DNA of 64,000 bases from CAMLIZ01 sp966212505 (GTDB lineage Bacteria > Pseudomonadota > Gammaproteobacteria > Burkholderiales > Burkholderiaceae_C), in assembly GCA_966212505.1 (NCBI GenBank), contig CBIHRS010000001.1, positions 186,001-250,000 on the forward strand. Direction: 5' to 3'. Below the pieces are notes generated by a model. That model was not told where the DNA came from, ran no database searches, and saw only the letters and a list, made by a program, of their open reading frames with translations. The position numbers and the translations under genes are program-made. Of this stretch, positions 20,217-28,053 are shown piece by piece. Positions within the stretch are counted from its first letter, which is position 1. Every line of letters begins with the position of its first letter.

Positions 20217-20232
20217 GGAGCCGCAAGGCTCC
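20217..20232 (-). terminator. Stem-loop after the ydjM-like gene, possible terminator
   Basis: GGAGCC-4 bases-GGCTCC, a perfect 6-bp GC-rich stem, lies just beyond the stop of the leftward YdjM-like gene and before the GH16 gene. No U-tract follows, so if it acts it would need Rho or only attenuate transcription. Confidence 0.3.
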
Positions 20233-20250
20233 CACTCAGGGAGGCAAGCG

Positions 20251-20802
20251 TCAGCCGGCCTTGTCAGTTGGAACCGGCTGTAAGGCCCGGCGCACTGTCC
20301 ACAAGGCCAGGGCCGCGATGCACGCCGGCCCCCAGATCCAGCGCAGCTCGCTGAGCATCAGCTCCAGCCCCCGTGGGCTGAACAGCCGCTGCAGCGAAAG
20401 CGGCGAGGCGATCACCGGATGCCACGGCCATTCGAGCCGCTGGCTCGAGAGCGGCCACCACAGCGCGACGCCATGCGTGCCGTTGGTGAACATGTCGAGC
20501 AGGGGATGCGACAGGGCCGAGAGTCCGACGAAGAGCGCGGCAGTGAGGCGCCGCGTCTGCAGCAGCGGCGCCATGGCCGCGGCCATCAGCGCGAGCATGA
20601 GCGCAAAGGCCAGCGAGTGGCTCGCGCCGCGGTGGCCGAAGGTGTCGGCATACGCGATGCCGAAGCGAAAGGCCAGCACATCGGCATCGGGCAGCATGCT
20701 GGCCACGATGCCGGCCAGCATCAGGCGCGTGGGGATGGCGCGCCGGCCGAGCCCGATGGCCGCTGCGAGCGGCACGGCCGCATGCGTCAGGATGGTCGGC
20801 AT
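20251..20802 (-). CDS. YdjM-like membrane-bound metal-dependent hydrolase
   Basis: 183 residues with four to five transmembrane segments and conserved metal-site motifs: THAAVPLAAA at the start, MLPDADVLAFRFG, HRGASHSLAF and SHPLLDMFTNG. These match the LexA-regulated/YdjM inner-membrane hydrolase family (related to phospholipase C-type zinc sites). Substrate unknown. The gene starts 16 bases after the LURP-one-like gene, so they are co-transcribed. Confidence 0.88.
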   Translation of the reverse strand: MPTILTHAAVPLAAAIGLGRRAIPTRLMLAGIVASMLPDADVLAFRFGIAYADTFGHRGASHSLAFALMLALMAAAMAPLLQTRRLTAALFVGLSALSHPLLDMFTNGTHGVALWWPLSSQRLEWPWHPVIASPLSLQRLFSPRGLELMLSELRWIWGPACIAALALWTVRRALQPVPTDKAG

Positions 20803-20818
20803 CGGCCGCGCCCCGCGC

Positions 20819-21406
20819 CTACTCCTTCAACACCATGTCGATGCACATCACCGCCGCCACGATCAGGATGCGCACCGGGTCTTCGGCCGGCACCGCGGCG
20901 TTGATCTCGAGCATGTAGTTGTCGGCGGTGGTGAACAGCTCCTTGCCGAGGCCGGCCCACTTCTTGGCCACGTGGGCCAGTTCCTTCTCGCCCTTCATGA
21001 AGCGGAAGTCCCAGCTCGTCCACTTGCCCTTGAGTGTGCAGACGGCTTGGCCCTGGGCGTTGAGCACGTCGAACTTGCCGCCGATGGAGAAGAACTTCTG
21101 CTTGAAGGTGCCGATGAGCTGGCCGCGCTCGTCCTTCACCTCGACGGTGGAGCGCAGCAGCGAGATGCCGCGCTTGATGGTCAGCACCGCCTGGCCTTCG
21201 GGCGTGCGCAGCTCGATGTGGAACGGCGTCATGCGCTTGTAGTCGGTGAAGCGCAGCAGCTTGGTGAAGATGCCGAGATTGGGCTCGCGGCATTCGACGA
21301 TCTTCTGGTTGGTGGTCGGGTCGAAGATGTCGTAGTTGTTGGCGGCCTTGAAGATGCCGGTGTGTTCCTTGACGAAGAAGAGATTCTTTTTGAGTACGGG
21401 GTGCAT
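20819..21406 (-). CDS. LURP-one-related / phospholipid scramblase-like protein
   Basis: 195 residues forming the Tubby-like beta-barrel of the scramblase/LOR family: repeated strand pairs such as YDIFDPTTNQKIVECRE, FHIELRTPEGQAVLTIKRG and FDVLNAQGQAVCTLKG, ending in a hydrophobic helix (VRILIVAAVMCIDMVL). The biochemical role of bacterial members is unknown. It is the middle gene of a leftward SRPBCC - LOR - YdjM-like set. Start follows GGCGAGGACC. Confidence 0.85.
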   Translation of the reverse strand: MHPVLKKNLFFVKEHTGIFKAANNYDIFDPTTNQKIVECREPNLGIFTKLLRFTDYKRMTPFHIELRTPEGQAVLTIKRGISLLRSTVEVKDERGQLIGTFKQKFFSIGGKFDVLNAQGQAVCTLKGKWTSWDFRFMKGEKELAHVAKKWAGLGKELFTTADNYMLEINAAVPAEDPVRILIVAAVMCIDMVLKE

Positions 21407-21437
21407 GTCGTTGGTCCTCGCCCCTCCAGAGGGCGCG

Positions 21438-21857
21438 TCATTCTGACAGGCCCGGCCCCTCGAGCGTCTTCTTCATCGTGTCACCCCCTAATTCGACAAG
21501 CTGCGCGATCGCCGGCGCGATGTCGTCGGGCAGCAGGTCGGTGATCCACACCAGCCTGCATCGGCCCGGCCCCTGGTCGTCGAAGATCTGCATCGAGGCG
21601 TTGTGGTGGCTCGCGCGGCCGCCCACCGCGCTGTACGCCAAGCGGCGGCGCTCATCGTCGATGCTGACGATCAGCTCGCGCACCACCATGCCGTTGGCAA
21701 AGCTCACGATGCGGGCGGGCGGCTCGCCGGGCTCGAGGCGTGCATCGGTGAGCACGCCGGGCACCAGCCGCCGGTGCACCGCGCCCACATCGCGCACCGC
21801 GTCCCACACCCTTGAAGCGGGGGCATCGATCACGATCTCTTTGTGCAGCGTGGCCAT
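21438..21857 (-). CDS. SRPBCC (START-like) family protein
   Basis: 139 residues with the helix-grip fold of the SRPBCC/polyketide-cyclase superfamily: the opening KEIVIDAPASRVWDAVRDVGAVHRRLVPG is diagnostic and a C-terminal amphipathic helix closes the cavity. Such proteins bind hydrophobic ligands; the ligand here is unknown. Start follows AAGGAGATGACCC. First gene of the leftward set; 219 bases separate it from the divergent exported-protein gene. Confidence 0.85.
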   Translation of the reverse strand: MATLHKEIVIDAPASRVWDAVRDVGAVHRRLVPGVLTDARLEPGEPPARIVSFANGMVVRELIVSIDDERRRLAYSAVGGRASHHNASMQIFDDQGPGRCRLVWITDLLPDDIAPAIAQLVELGGDTMKKTLEGPGLSE

Positions 21858-22076
21858 GGGTCATCTCCTTGGTGAGTGAAGGTGAATGCAGGCCATGCTA
21901 GGCGGCTCGCCATTCGCACGCTTGGAAATTCTTGCGGTGAACGCCGAACGGGCGATTGTTGCTGCGGCACGAACGCTGTGTTGCGTTTGGGCCGTCTTTT
22001 CGCGGCGGGGGTGCGTCTCCATTGTTGGTTCACAGCCGATGCATTTCTCATCGGTCATACCCAGAAGGAGTCCACC

Positions 22077-22424
22077 ATGTCCAAGCTCGTTATCTCCCCC
22101 GTTGCCCTGATCGCCGGCGCCCTCGTGGCTGCGGCCGCCCATGCTGCGCCCGCCGATGCGTCGTATGAAACCTATCGCCACGTCGTGCTGGGCGATTCGA
22201 ACGCCCACGTCGCGCAGGCAGCCCAGCCGGCCGACAACGTGGTGCCCGGCCCGTATGCGCAATACCTGATCTACACCGGCGTCAGCAAGGAACGCGCGCT
22301 CGATGCCGCACGCGCCCGCGGCGAGACGCCCACGCTGCAGCAGGCCGCGCCGTCGGCCGCCAAGCTCAACCCGTACCAGGCCTACCAGCGCGCCACCGGC
22401 CAGGTCGTGGTGAGCACCCGCTGA
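22077..22424 (+). CDS. Small exported hypothetical protein
   Basis: 115 residues. A Sec signal (about 1-23, SPVALIAGALVAAAAHA) is followed by a soluble region without cysteines, with two similar tyrosine motifs (GPYAQYLIYTG and NPYQAYQRATG). The ATG follows AGAAGGAGTCCACC, a strong ribosome site. The size and layout recall the small periplasmic proteins that are abundant in Burkholderiales; no function can be assigned. Confidence 0.7.
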   Translation: MSKLVISPVALIAGALVAAAAHAAPADASYETYRHVVLGDSNAHVAQAAQPADNVVPGPYAQYLIYTGVSKERALDAARARGETPTLQQAAPSAAKLNPYQAYQRATGQVVVSTR

Positions 22425-22428
22425 GGCT

Positions 22429-22851
22429 TCACCGAAGGCGGCGGCCCGCAAGCCGCTGCCTGAAGCGGCTGGGCGACACGCCCGCTGCGCGGCCGAAGGT
22501 GCGCACGAAGTTCGACAGGTCGGCAAAGCCGGCCTCGAGCGCCACCTCGGTGATCGCGCGTTGCGGCTCGCGTGCCAGCAGTTTGGCGGCGCGCCGCAGC
22601 CGGCAGCGCAGCAGGTACTGGTGCGGCGTGACGCCCAGCACCGACGAGAACATGCGCAGGTAGTGGTAGAGGCTCAGGCCCGCCTCGGCGGCAAGCACCG
22701 CCAAATCGAGCGGCTCGTGAGCCCGCGCCTCGATCAGGCAGATGCCACCGCGCGTCGACGATCCATTGGCGTGGGCCGATGCGCCCTGCGCTCGAAGCCG
22801 CCGGGCAATGCCGAGAGCCGCGACACCAGCGCCTTGCCACGCGCGATCCAT
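22429..22851 (-). CDS. AraC-family transcriptional regulator (DNA-binding domain only)
   Basis: 140 residues from the chosen ATG at 22851 (GGCGGAGCAGC upstream); an ATG at 22920 would add 23 residues. The C-terminal 100 residues are a complete AraC/XylS double HTH: LAVLAAEAGLSLYHYLRMF and ITEVALEAGFADLSNFVRTF, ending GVSPSRFRQ. The usual N-terminal effector domain is missing, so effector sensing is unclear. The gene is divergent from the STM4015-4011-like operon 160 bases away and is the natural candidate regulator of it. Confidence 0.85.
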   Translation of the reverse strand: MDRAWQGAGVAALGIARRLRAQGASAHANGSSTRGGICLIEARAHEPLDLAVLAAEAGLSLYHYLRMFSSVLGVTPHQYLLRCRLRRAAKLLAREPQRAITEVALEAGFADLSNFVRTFGRAAGVSPSRFRQRLAGRRLR

Positions 22852-22953
22852 GCTGCTCCGCCACCGGCCGCTCGCCGGGGCCAGCGCCACAGCGGTAGTG
22901 GACGACCGACACCGGCCCATGCAAGAGGCAGCGGGTAGCGAGCATAGGGAGAG

Positions 22954-23017
22954 TATGCGGGTGGTGCGCGCGATATCCTTGCGGCCGTTTTCAAAACCCT
23001 GCAGGGAGGCAGCATGA
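22954..23017 (+). CDS. Possible 20-residue leader ORF overlapping the STM4015-like gene
   Basis: ATG at 22954 follows AGGGAGAGT, a good ribosome site, and opens 20 codons (MRVVRAISLRPFSKPCREAA) that end at a TGA overlapping the ATG of the next gene (ATGA). The layout is that of a translationally coupled leader. It is too short to trust on sequence alone and could be chance. Confidence 0.3.
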
Positions 23018-23928
23018 CGATTTCCGAGCGCACCGAGAAGTTCTTCGGCAAGACGGTCCGCGACTACCAGGGTGGCGACGTGGCGGCCGATGCCGGCATC
23101 GTGCACCGGCTGACGCTCGACTACGACGACGAGCGTTCGATGGTCGACCTGCTCGAGGAGTTTCTGTCCAAGGCCGACAAGCCGCGGCTCGAGGCGCTGA
23201 TCATCGGCATGTGGTCGGAGCCGCACGACACCGGCCCCAACGATGCGCTCGAAGCCCTGGTGAAGCATGCGGCCGAGCTGCCCGCGCTGAAGGCGCTGTT
23301 CGTGGGCGACATGACCTACGAAGAGTGCGAGATCTCCTGGATCATCCAGGGCAACTATCAAGGCGTGCTCAACGCGTTTCCGCAGCTGGAGCTGCTGCGC
23401 ATCCGCGGGTCCACCTCGCTGGAGCTGCCCGCCTTCAGCCATGCCAACTTGAAGCAGTTGGTGATCGAATGCGGCGGCCTGCCGCAGGAGATCACCGAAG
23501 CGCTGGCGCAATCCACCCTGCCCGCGCTCGAGCACCTGGAGCTCTGGCTGGGCACCGACGAATACGGCTTCAGCGGCGATGTCGACCTGTACCGCCGCGC
23601 CATCGACAAGCTGCGCACGCCCACGCTGCGCTACCTCGGCCTGCGCGATGCCGAGATCGCCGACCAACTGGCACCTTGGCTGGCCGGCGAAGCCTGGGTG
23701 GCCTCGCTGGCCACGCTCGACCTCTCGCTCGGCACGCTGGGCGACGAAGGCGCCGGCGCGATGCTGGCCCAGCCCGAGCACCTGGCCAAGCTGCCGCGGC
23801 TCGACCTCTCGCACCACTACATCTCCGAAGATCTGCAGGCCCAGCTGCGCGAAGCCATTCCCGGCGTGGTGCTCGACGATCCGCAGGAACCCGACGACGA
23901 CTATCGCTACGTGGCCGTCGGCGAATAA
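23014..23928 (+). CDS. STM4015-family LRR-like protein
   Basis: 304 residues, no signal peptide. From about residue 60 onward it shows leucine-rich solenoid periodicity (LEALIIGMW, LKALFVGDM, LELLRIRGS, LKQLVIECG, LEHLELWLG, LRYLGLRDA, LATLDLSLG, LPRLDLSHH), with an acidic C-terminus. It matches the protein called STM4015 in Salmonella. Start follows AGGGAGGCAGC. First of five tightly packed genes; an LRR solenoid suggests a binding or scaffold role for a substrate of the downstream enzymes, which is inference. Confidence 0.88.
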   Translation: MTISERTEKFFGKTVRDYQGGDVAADAGIVHRLTLDYDDERSMVDLLEEFLSKADKPRLEALIIGMWSEPHDTGPNDALEALVKHAAELPALKALFVGDMTYEECEISWIIQGNYQGVLNAFPQLELLRIRGSTSLELPAFSHANLKQLVIECGGLPQEITEALAQSTLPALEHLELWLGTDEYGFSGDVDLYRRAIDKLRTPTLRYLGLRDAEIADQLAPWLAGEAWVASLATLDLSLGTLGDEGAGAMLAQPEHLAKLPRLDLSHHYISEDLQAQLREAIPGVVLDDPQEPDDDYRYVAVGE

Positions 23929-23937
23929 GGCCAAGCG

Positions 23938-25038
23938 ATGCTGCCCTGGGTGGTGCTCGGCGTCGGCGCGAGCAAGCGCACGCGCGGGCTGATAACGGCT
24001 GCCGCGGCCGGCGGTGCGCCGGTGCGGCTGGTGGAATGGCGCGAGTGGCTGGCCTCGGCCGATGCGCTCGAGCGCCACCTGCAGCAGCCCTGCCGCTTCA
24101 AGATCGAGCCGCCGGGCGACGATGCGCAGGCCCACCTGCGGCTGCTGCACCTGGGCTGCGAACGTCTCGGCCGGCCGCCCTGCCCCGCCCCCGAGCGCGG
24201 CGAGCTGCTGGCGGCCGATGTCTGGTTCGAAGGCTTCAGCCTGGTGATGCAGCGGCTGGCCGCGCTGCTGAGGCAGCGGCCGCACGTGAAGGCCGTGAAT
24301 GCGCCCGACGAGATCGTCGCGATGACCGACAAGCTCATCTGCCAGCGCCGCCTGCAGGCACTGGCGGTGCCCACCGCGCCGCTGCTGGGCCCGGTGCACG
24401 ACTTCGACCACTTCACCGCCCTGCTCGACCGCCATGGCCTGGATCGCGTGTTCCTGAAGGCGCGCTATGGCTCCTCGGCCGCCGGCGTGGTGGCCTATCG
24501 CCGCAACCGGCGCGGCCAGCAGCAGGCCACCACCTCGGCTCAACTGCACGAGGGCGACGAGCAGCATGCCGGCGGCCGGCTCTTCAACGTGAAGCGGCTG
24601 CGCAGCTACCAGCGGCCCGACGAGGTGCGCCGCGTGATCGACCTCGTGGCGGCACAAGGCGCCTATGCCGAGGCGTGGATCCCGAAGCCGCGCTGCGGCG
24701 CCGGGCATTTCGACCTGCGCATGGTCACCTTCGGCGGCCGCGCCGCGCACCGGGTGGCGCGTATCGGCCAGCGGCCGATGACCAACCTGCACCTCGACAG
24801 CGAGCGCGCCGATCCGGCGCAGCTGCTAGCCGCGCCCGACCTGCAGGCAGCCGAGGCCGCTGCCGAGCGGGGCGCGCGTGTGTTCCCCGCCAGCCACATC
24901 ATCGGCTTCGACCTCGTGGTGCGCCGCGGCCAGGCCCACGTGCTCGAGGCCAATGCCTTCGGCGACCTGCTGCCCGGCCTGCTGTGGCAGGGGCGCGATA
25001 CCTACGCCACCGCACTGCACGAAGGCGGGCCCCGATGA
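23938..25038 (+). CDS. STM4014-family ATP-grasp-like protein
   Basis: 366 residues. The layout is that of an ATP-grasp ligase: an N-terminal pre-ATP-grasp part (about 1-120), the nucleotide-binding segment VFLKARYGSSAAGVVAYR (about 170-190), the central strand FDLRMVTFGGRAAHRVARI and the metal/ATP motif GFDLVVRRGQAHVLEANAFGD (about 320-345). ATP-grasp enzymes make amide or similar bonds via acyl phosphates. Its stop overlaps the next start (ATGA). Matches Salmonella STM4014; no substrate is known to me. Confidence 0.85.
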   Translation: MLPWVVLGVGASKRTRGLITAAAAGGAPVRLVEWREWLASADALERHLQQPCRFKIEPPGDDAQAHLRLLHLGCERLGRPPCPAPERGELLAADVWFEGFSLVMQRLAALLRQRPHVKAVNAPDEIVAMTDKLICQRRLQALAVPTAPLLGPVHDFDHFTALLDRHGLDRVFLKARYGSSAAGVVAYRRNRRGQQQATTSAQLHEGDEQHAGGRLFNVKRLRSYQRPDEVRRVIDLVAAQGAYAEAWIPKPRCGAGHFDLRMVTFGGRAAHRVARIGQRPMTNLHLDSERADPAQLLAAPDLQAAEAAAERGARVFPASHIIGFDLVVRRGQAHVLEANAFGDLLPGLLWQGRDTYATALHEGGPR

Positions 25039-25856
25039 GCGGCAACATCGACATGAACCAGGTGGTGGGCACGCACGACATCGTGCTGATCACGCTCGAC
25101 ACGCTGCGCCACGACGTGGCGCAGGCCGCCTTCCAGCGCGGCGAGCTGCCGGTGCTGTCGCGCCACCTGCCGGCCGGCGGCTGGGAAGAACGGCACACGC
25201 CGGGCAGCTTCACCTATGCGGCGCACCATGCGTTCTTCGCCGGCTTCCTGCCCACGCCGGCGCGGCCCGGGCTGCATGCGCGGCTGTTCGCCACCGCCTT
25301 CCGCGGCAGCGAGACCACCGCCCGCACCACCTGCGTGTTCGAGCAGGAGAGCATCCCCGCCGGCCTGGCCGCGCGTGGCTACCGCACGGTGTGCATCGGC
25401 GGCGTGGGCTTCTTCAACAAGCAGACCTCGCTCGGCTCGGTGCTGCCGGCCATGTTCGACGAAAGCCACTGGAGCCCGACGCTCGGCGTGGGCCAACGCC
25501 GCTCGACCGAGCGGCAGGTGATGATGGCGCTCGAGCGGCTGCGTGCGATCGAGGGCCGCGTGTTCCTGTTCATCAACGTGTCGGCCATCCACGCGCCCAA
25601 CCGCTTCTACCTGCCCGGCTGCACCGAAGACTCGATCGAGAGCCATGCCGCCGCGCTGCGCTATGTCGATGGTGCGCTGGCACCGCTGTTCGAGGCACTC
25701 AAGCGCCGCGCCCCCACCTTCGCGATCGTGTGCTCCGACCACGGCACCGCCTACGGCGACGAGGGCTACACCGGCCACCGCATCGGCCATGAGTGCGTGT
25801 GGACGGTGCCCTATGCGCACTTCTTCCTCCCCCACCGCGCGGAGGCCGCATGCTGA
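25035..25856 (+). CDS. STM4013/SEN3800-family alkaline phosphatase/sulfatase-fold hydrolase
   Basis: 273 residues of the alkaline phosphatase superfamily. First metal-site motif IVLITLDTLRHDVA (Asp22), a nucleophile region near TPGSFTYAAHHAFFAGFLP, and the second metal motif CSDHGTAYGDEGYTGHRIGH near the C-terminus. No signal peptide, so it works in the cytoplasm, unlike most sulfatases; the Cys/Ser-x-Pro-x-Arg sulfatase signature is absent, which argues for a phosphoester, phosphotransfer or related reaction. Overlaps both neighbours. Confidence 0.87.
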   Translation: MSGNIDMNQVVGTHDIVLITLDTLRHDVAQAAFQRGELPVLSRHLPAGGWEERHTPGSFTYAAHHAFFAGFLPTPARPGLHARLFATAFRGSETTARTTCVFEQESIPAGLAARGYRTVCIGGVGFFNKQTSLGSVLPAMFDESHWSPTLGVGQRRSTERQVMMALERLRAIEGRVFLFINVSAIHAPNRFYLPGCTEDSIESHAAALRYVDGALAPLFEALKRRAPTFAIVCSDHGTAYGDEGYTGHRIGHECVWTVPYAHFFLPHRAEAAC

Positions 25857-27196
25857 AGCCGCTGTCGCTGGCCGAGCTGATCCGGCAGGGGCCCTACCAG
25901 GCCTATTCCTACGGCTACCCGCACAAGAGCGCCTACCGCCCGCTCGCGCCGCCACGGCCGCTGGCGCCGCTGTGGGCCACGCAGGACCGCTCGGCGCTGT
26001 TCGCCTACGTCCACGTGCCCTTCTGCACCATGCGCTGCGGCTTCTGCAACCTGTTCGCGATGGCCCAACCGCAGGAAGCGCTGGTCGAGGCCTATGTGCA
26101 GGCAGTGGTGCGGCAGATGCGCGCAATGGATGCGGTGCTCGGCGAGCGCCGCTTCGCGCGGCTGGCGCTGGGCGGCGGCACGCCGAGCTACCTGTCGGCC
26201 GCGCAGCTCGAAACGCTGTACGACGCGGCAGCCCGCATCCTCGGCATCGACCTGCAAGCCACGCCCTCGGGCATCGAGGTGTCGCCCGAGACGGTCACGC
26301 CAGAGCGGCTGGCGGTGTGCCGCGCGATGGGCGTGCAGCGGGTGAGCATGGGCATCCAGAGCTTTGCCGAGCACGAGGTGTGCGCACTGGTGCGGCCGCA
26401 GCAGAACGAGGTGGTCACCCGCGCGATCGGGCTGATCCGCCGGGCCGGCTTCGCGGTGATGAACCTCGACCTGATCTACGGCATCGAGGGCCAGACGGTG
26501 CAGAGCTGGCTGCACTCGGTGGAGAGCGCGCTGGCCTTCGCGCCCGAGGAGCTCTACCTCTACCCACTCTATGTGCGCGAGCACACCGGCCTGGGCCGCA
26601 TCGCGCTGCGCCAGGCCGGCGCGCCCACGGCCGACACGCGCCACGCGCTGTATGCCGCCGCGCGCGACCGGCTGCAGGCCGCCGGCTACACGCAGGTGTC
26701 GATGCGGATGTTCCGCGCGCCGCATGCGCCGCGCGACGACGGCCCGGTGTACTGCTGCCAGAACGATGGCATGGTCGGCCTCGGCGCCGGCGCCCGCTCG
26801 TACACCAGCACGCTGCACTATTCGAGCGGCTATGCGGTGGAGCGTGCCGCCACGCGGCAGATCGTCGAAGACTTCATCGCGCACGACGAGGCGCGCTTCA
26901 TGCAGGCCGAGCACGGCCACGCGCTCGATGCCGAAGACCAGCGCCGGCGCTTCGCGATCCAGTCGCTGCTCACCGAGCCGGGCCTGTCGCATGCGGCTTA
27001 CCTGCAGCGCTTCGGCACGCATTGCCTGGCCGACCTGCCCCAGCTGCAGGAACTCACCGCGCTCGATCTCGCGCACGACGATGGCGAGCTGCTGCGGCTC
27101 AATGCGCGCGGCGTGTCGTATGCCGACACCATCGGACCCTGGCTGGTCTCGGCGCGCGTGCGGCAGCTGATGGCGGGCGGCGGCGGCACATGCTGA
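25850..27196 (+). CDS. STM4012-family radical SAM protein
   Basis: 448 residues. The radical SAM 4Fe-4S motif CTMRCGFC (Cys59, 63, 66) is followed by HemW-like features: GGGTPSYLS, VSMGIQSF and NLDLIYGIEGQT. The family is HemW/coproporphyrinogen-oxidase-like in fold, but this branch always travels with the STM4011-4015 genes, so haem trafficking is not its likely job. Start ATGCTGA overlaps the stop of the hydrolase by 7 bases; the start at 25850 is chosen over an upstream ATG for that reason. Confidence 0.9.
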   Translation: MLKPLSLAELIRQGPYQAYSYGYPHKSAYRPLAPPRPLAPLWATQDRSALFAYVHVPFCTMRCGFCNLFAMAQPQEALVEAYVQAVVRQMRAMDAVLGERRFARLALGGGTPSYLSAAQLETLYDAAARILGIDLQATPSGIEVSPETVTPERLAVCRAMGVQRVSMGIQSFAEHEVCALVRPQQNEVVTRAIGLIRRAGFAVMNLDLIYGIEGQTVQSWLHSVESALAFAPEELYLYPLYVREHTGLGRIALRQAGAPTADTRHALYAAARDRLQAAGYTQVSMRMFRAPHAPRDDGPVYCCQNDGMVGLGAGARSYTSTLHYSSGYAVERAATRQIVEDFIAHDEARFMQAEHGHALDAEDQRRRFAIQSLLTEPGLSHAAYLQRFGTHCLADLPQLQELTALDLAHDDGELLRLNARGVSYADTIGPWLVSARVRQLMAGGGGTC

Positions 27197-28053
27197 CGCT
27201 GCTGTACCGCGGCAGCCTGTCGGGCTGCAACTACAGCTGCAGCTATTGCCCGTTTGCCAAGCGGCGCGACACGCGGGCCACGCTGGCGCGCGATGCCGCC
27301 GAGGTGGCGCGCTTCGTCGCCTGGGTCGGCGCGCAGCCGCGGCCGATGCGCGTGCTGTTCACGCCCTGGGGCGAGGCGCTGGTGCGGCGCCACTACCGCG
27401 AGGCGATGCTGGCGCTGGCCGCGCTGCCGCAGGTGTCGCAGGTCGCGATCCAGACCAACCTGGCCGGCCCGCTGGGCTGGCTGGCCGAGGCGCCGGCGGG
27501 CAAGGTCTCGCTGTGGTGCACCTACCACCCGGATCAAACGACGCTCGAACGCTTCGTCGAGCGCTGCCGGCGGCTGCAGTCGCTGGGCGTGAGGTATTCG
27601 GTGGGCGTGGTGGCGCGCCGCGAGCACTACGAGGCGATCCATGCGCTGCGGGCGGCGCTGCCAGCGGATGCGTCCATGTGGCTCAACGCCTACGACCGGC
27701 GCGGCCCGGGCTACTACACACCGGACGACCTGGCCTGGATGGAGGCGCTCGACCCCTGGTTCCACCACAACCATTCGCCCGGCCCCTCGCGCGGGGCCGC
27801 CTGCCGGGCCGGCATCGAGGCCATCTCGGTCGATGGCACCGGCGAGGTGCAACGCTGCCACTTCATCCCGCAGCGGCTGGGCAACCTCTACACCGACGCG
27901 CTCGACACGATGCTGAAGGAGCGGCCCTGCAGCCGCATCAGGTGCGACTGCTACATCGGCTATGCACACCGTCGCGACCTCGGCTTCTACGAAGCCTTCG
28001 GCGACGGGGTGCTGGCCCGCATTCCGCTGCGCGCCGGCGCCGCGGATCAATAG
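27190..28053 (+). CDS. STM4011-family radical SAM protein
   Basis: 287 residues. Radical SAM motif CNYSCSYC (Cys13, 17, 20) at the extreme N-terminus, then a partial TIM barrel (VLFTPWGEALV, VAIQTNLAG, LWCTYHPDQT). Extra cysteines in the last third (ACRAG, RCHF, PCSRIRCDCY) look like a SPASM-type auxiliary Fe-S site, as in enzymes that modify peptides. Start overlaps the STM4012-like stop with the same 7-base ATGCTGA. Last gene of the operon; its stop overlaps the convergent HNH-repeat gene by 7 bases. Confidence 0.9.
   Translation: MLTLLYRGSLSGCNYSCSYCPFAKRRDTRATLARDAAEVARFVAWVGAQPRPMRVLFTPWGEALVRRHYREAMLALAALPQVSQVAIQTNLAGPLGWLAEAPAGKVSLWCTYHPDQTTLERFVERCRRLQSLGVRYSVGVVARREHYEAIHALRAALPADASMWLNAYDRRGPGYYTPDDLAWMEALDPWFHHNHSPGPSRGAACRAGIEAISVDGTGEVQRCHFIPQRLGNLYTDALDTMLKERPCSRIRCDCYIGYAHRRDLGFYEAFGDGVLARIPLRAGAADQ

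Noticed and set aside
22429..24792. 787-codon - strand frame fused to the AraC HTH
   Set aside because: Only the last 140 codons resemble a regulator; the rest is antisense of the STM4015/STM4014-like genes. The real AraC gene starts near 22851.
25850..27196. Annotation of the STM4012-like protein as a coproporphyrinogen oxidase/HemW
   Set aside because: The fold and motifs are HemW-like, but the overlap with the STM4013- and STM4011-like genes places it in a different, dedicated system.
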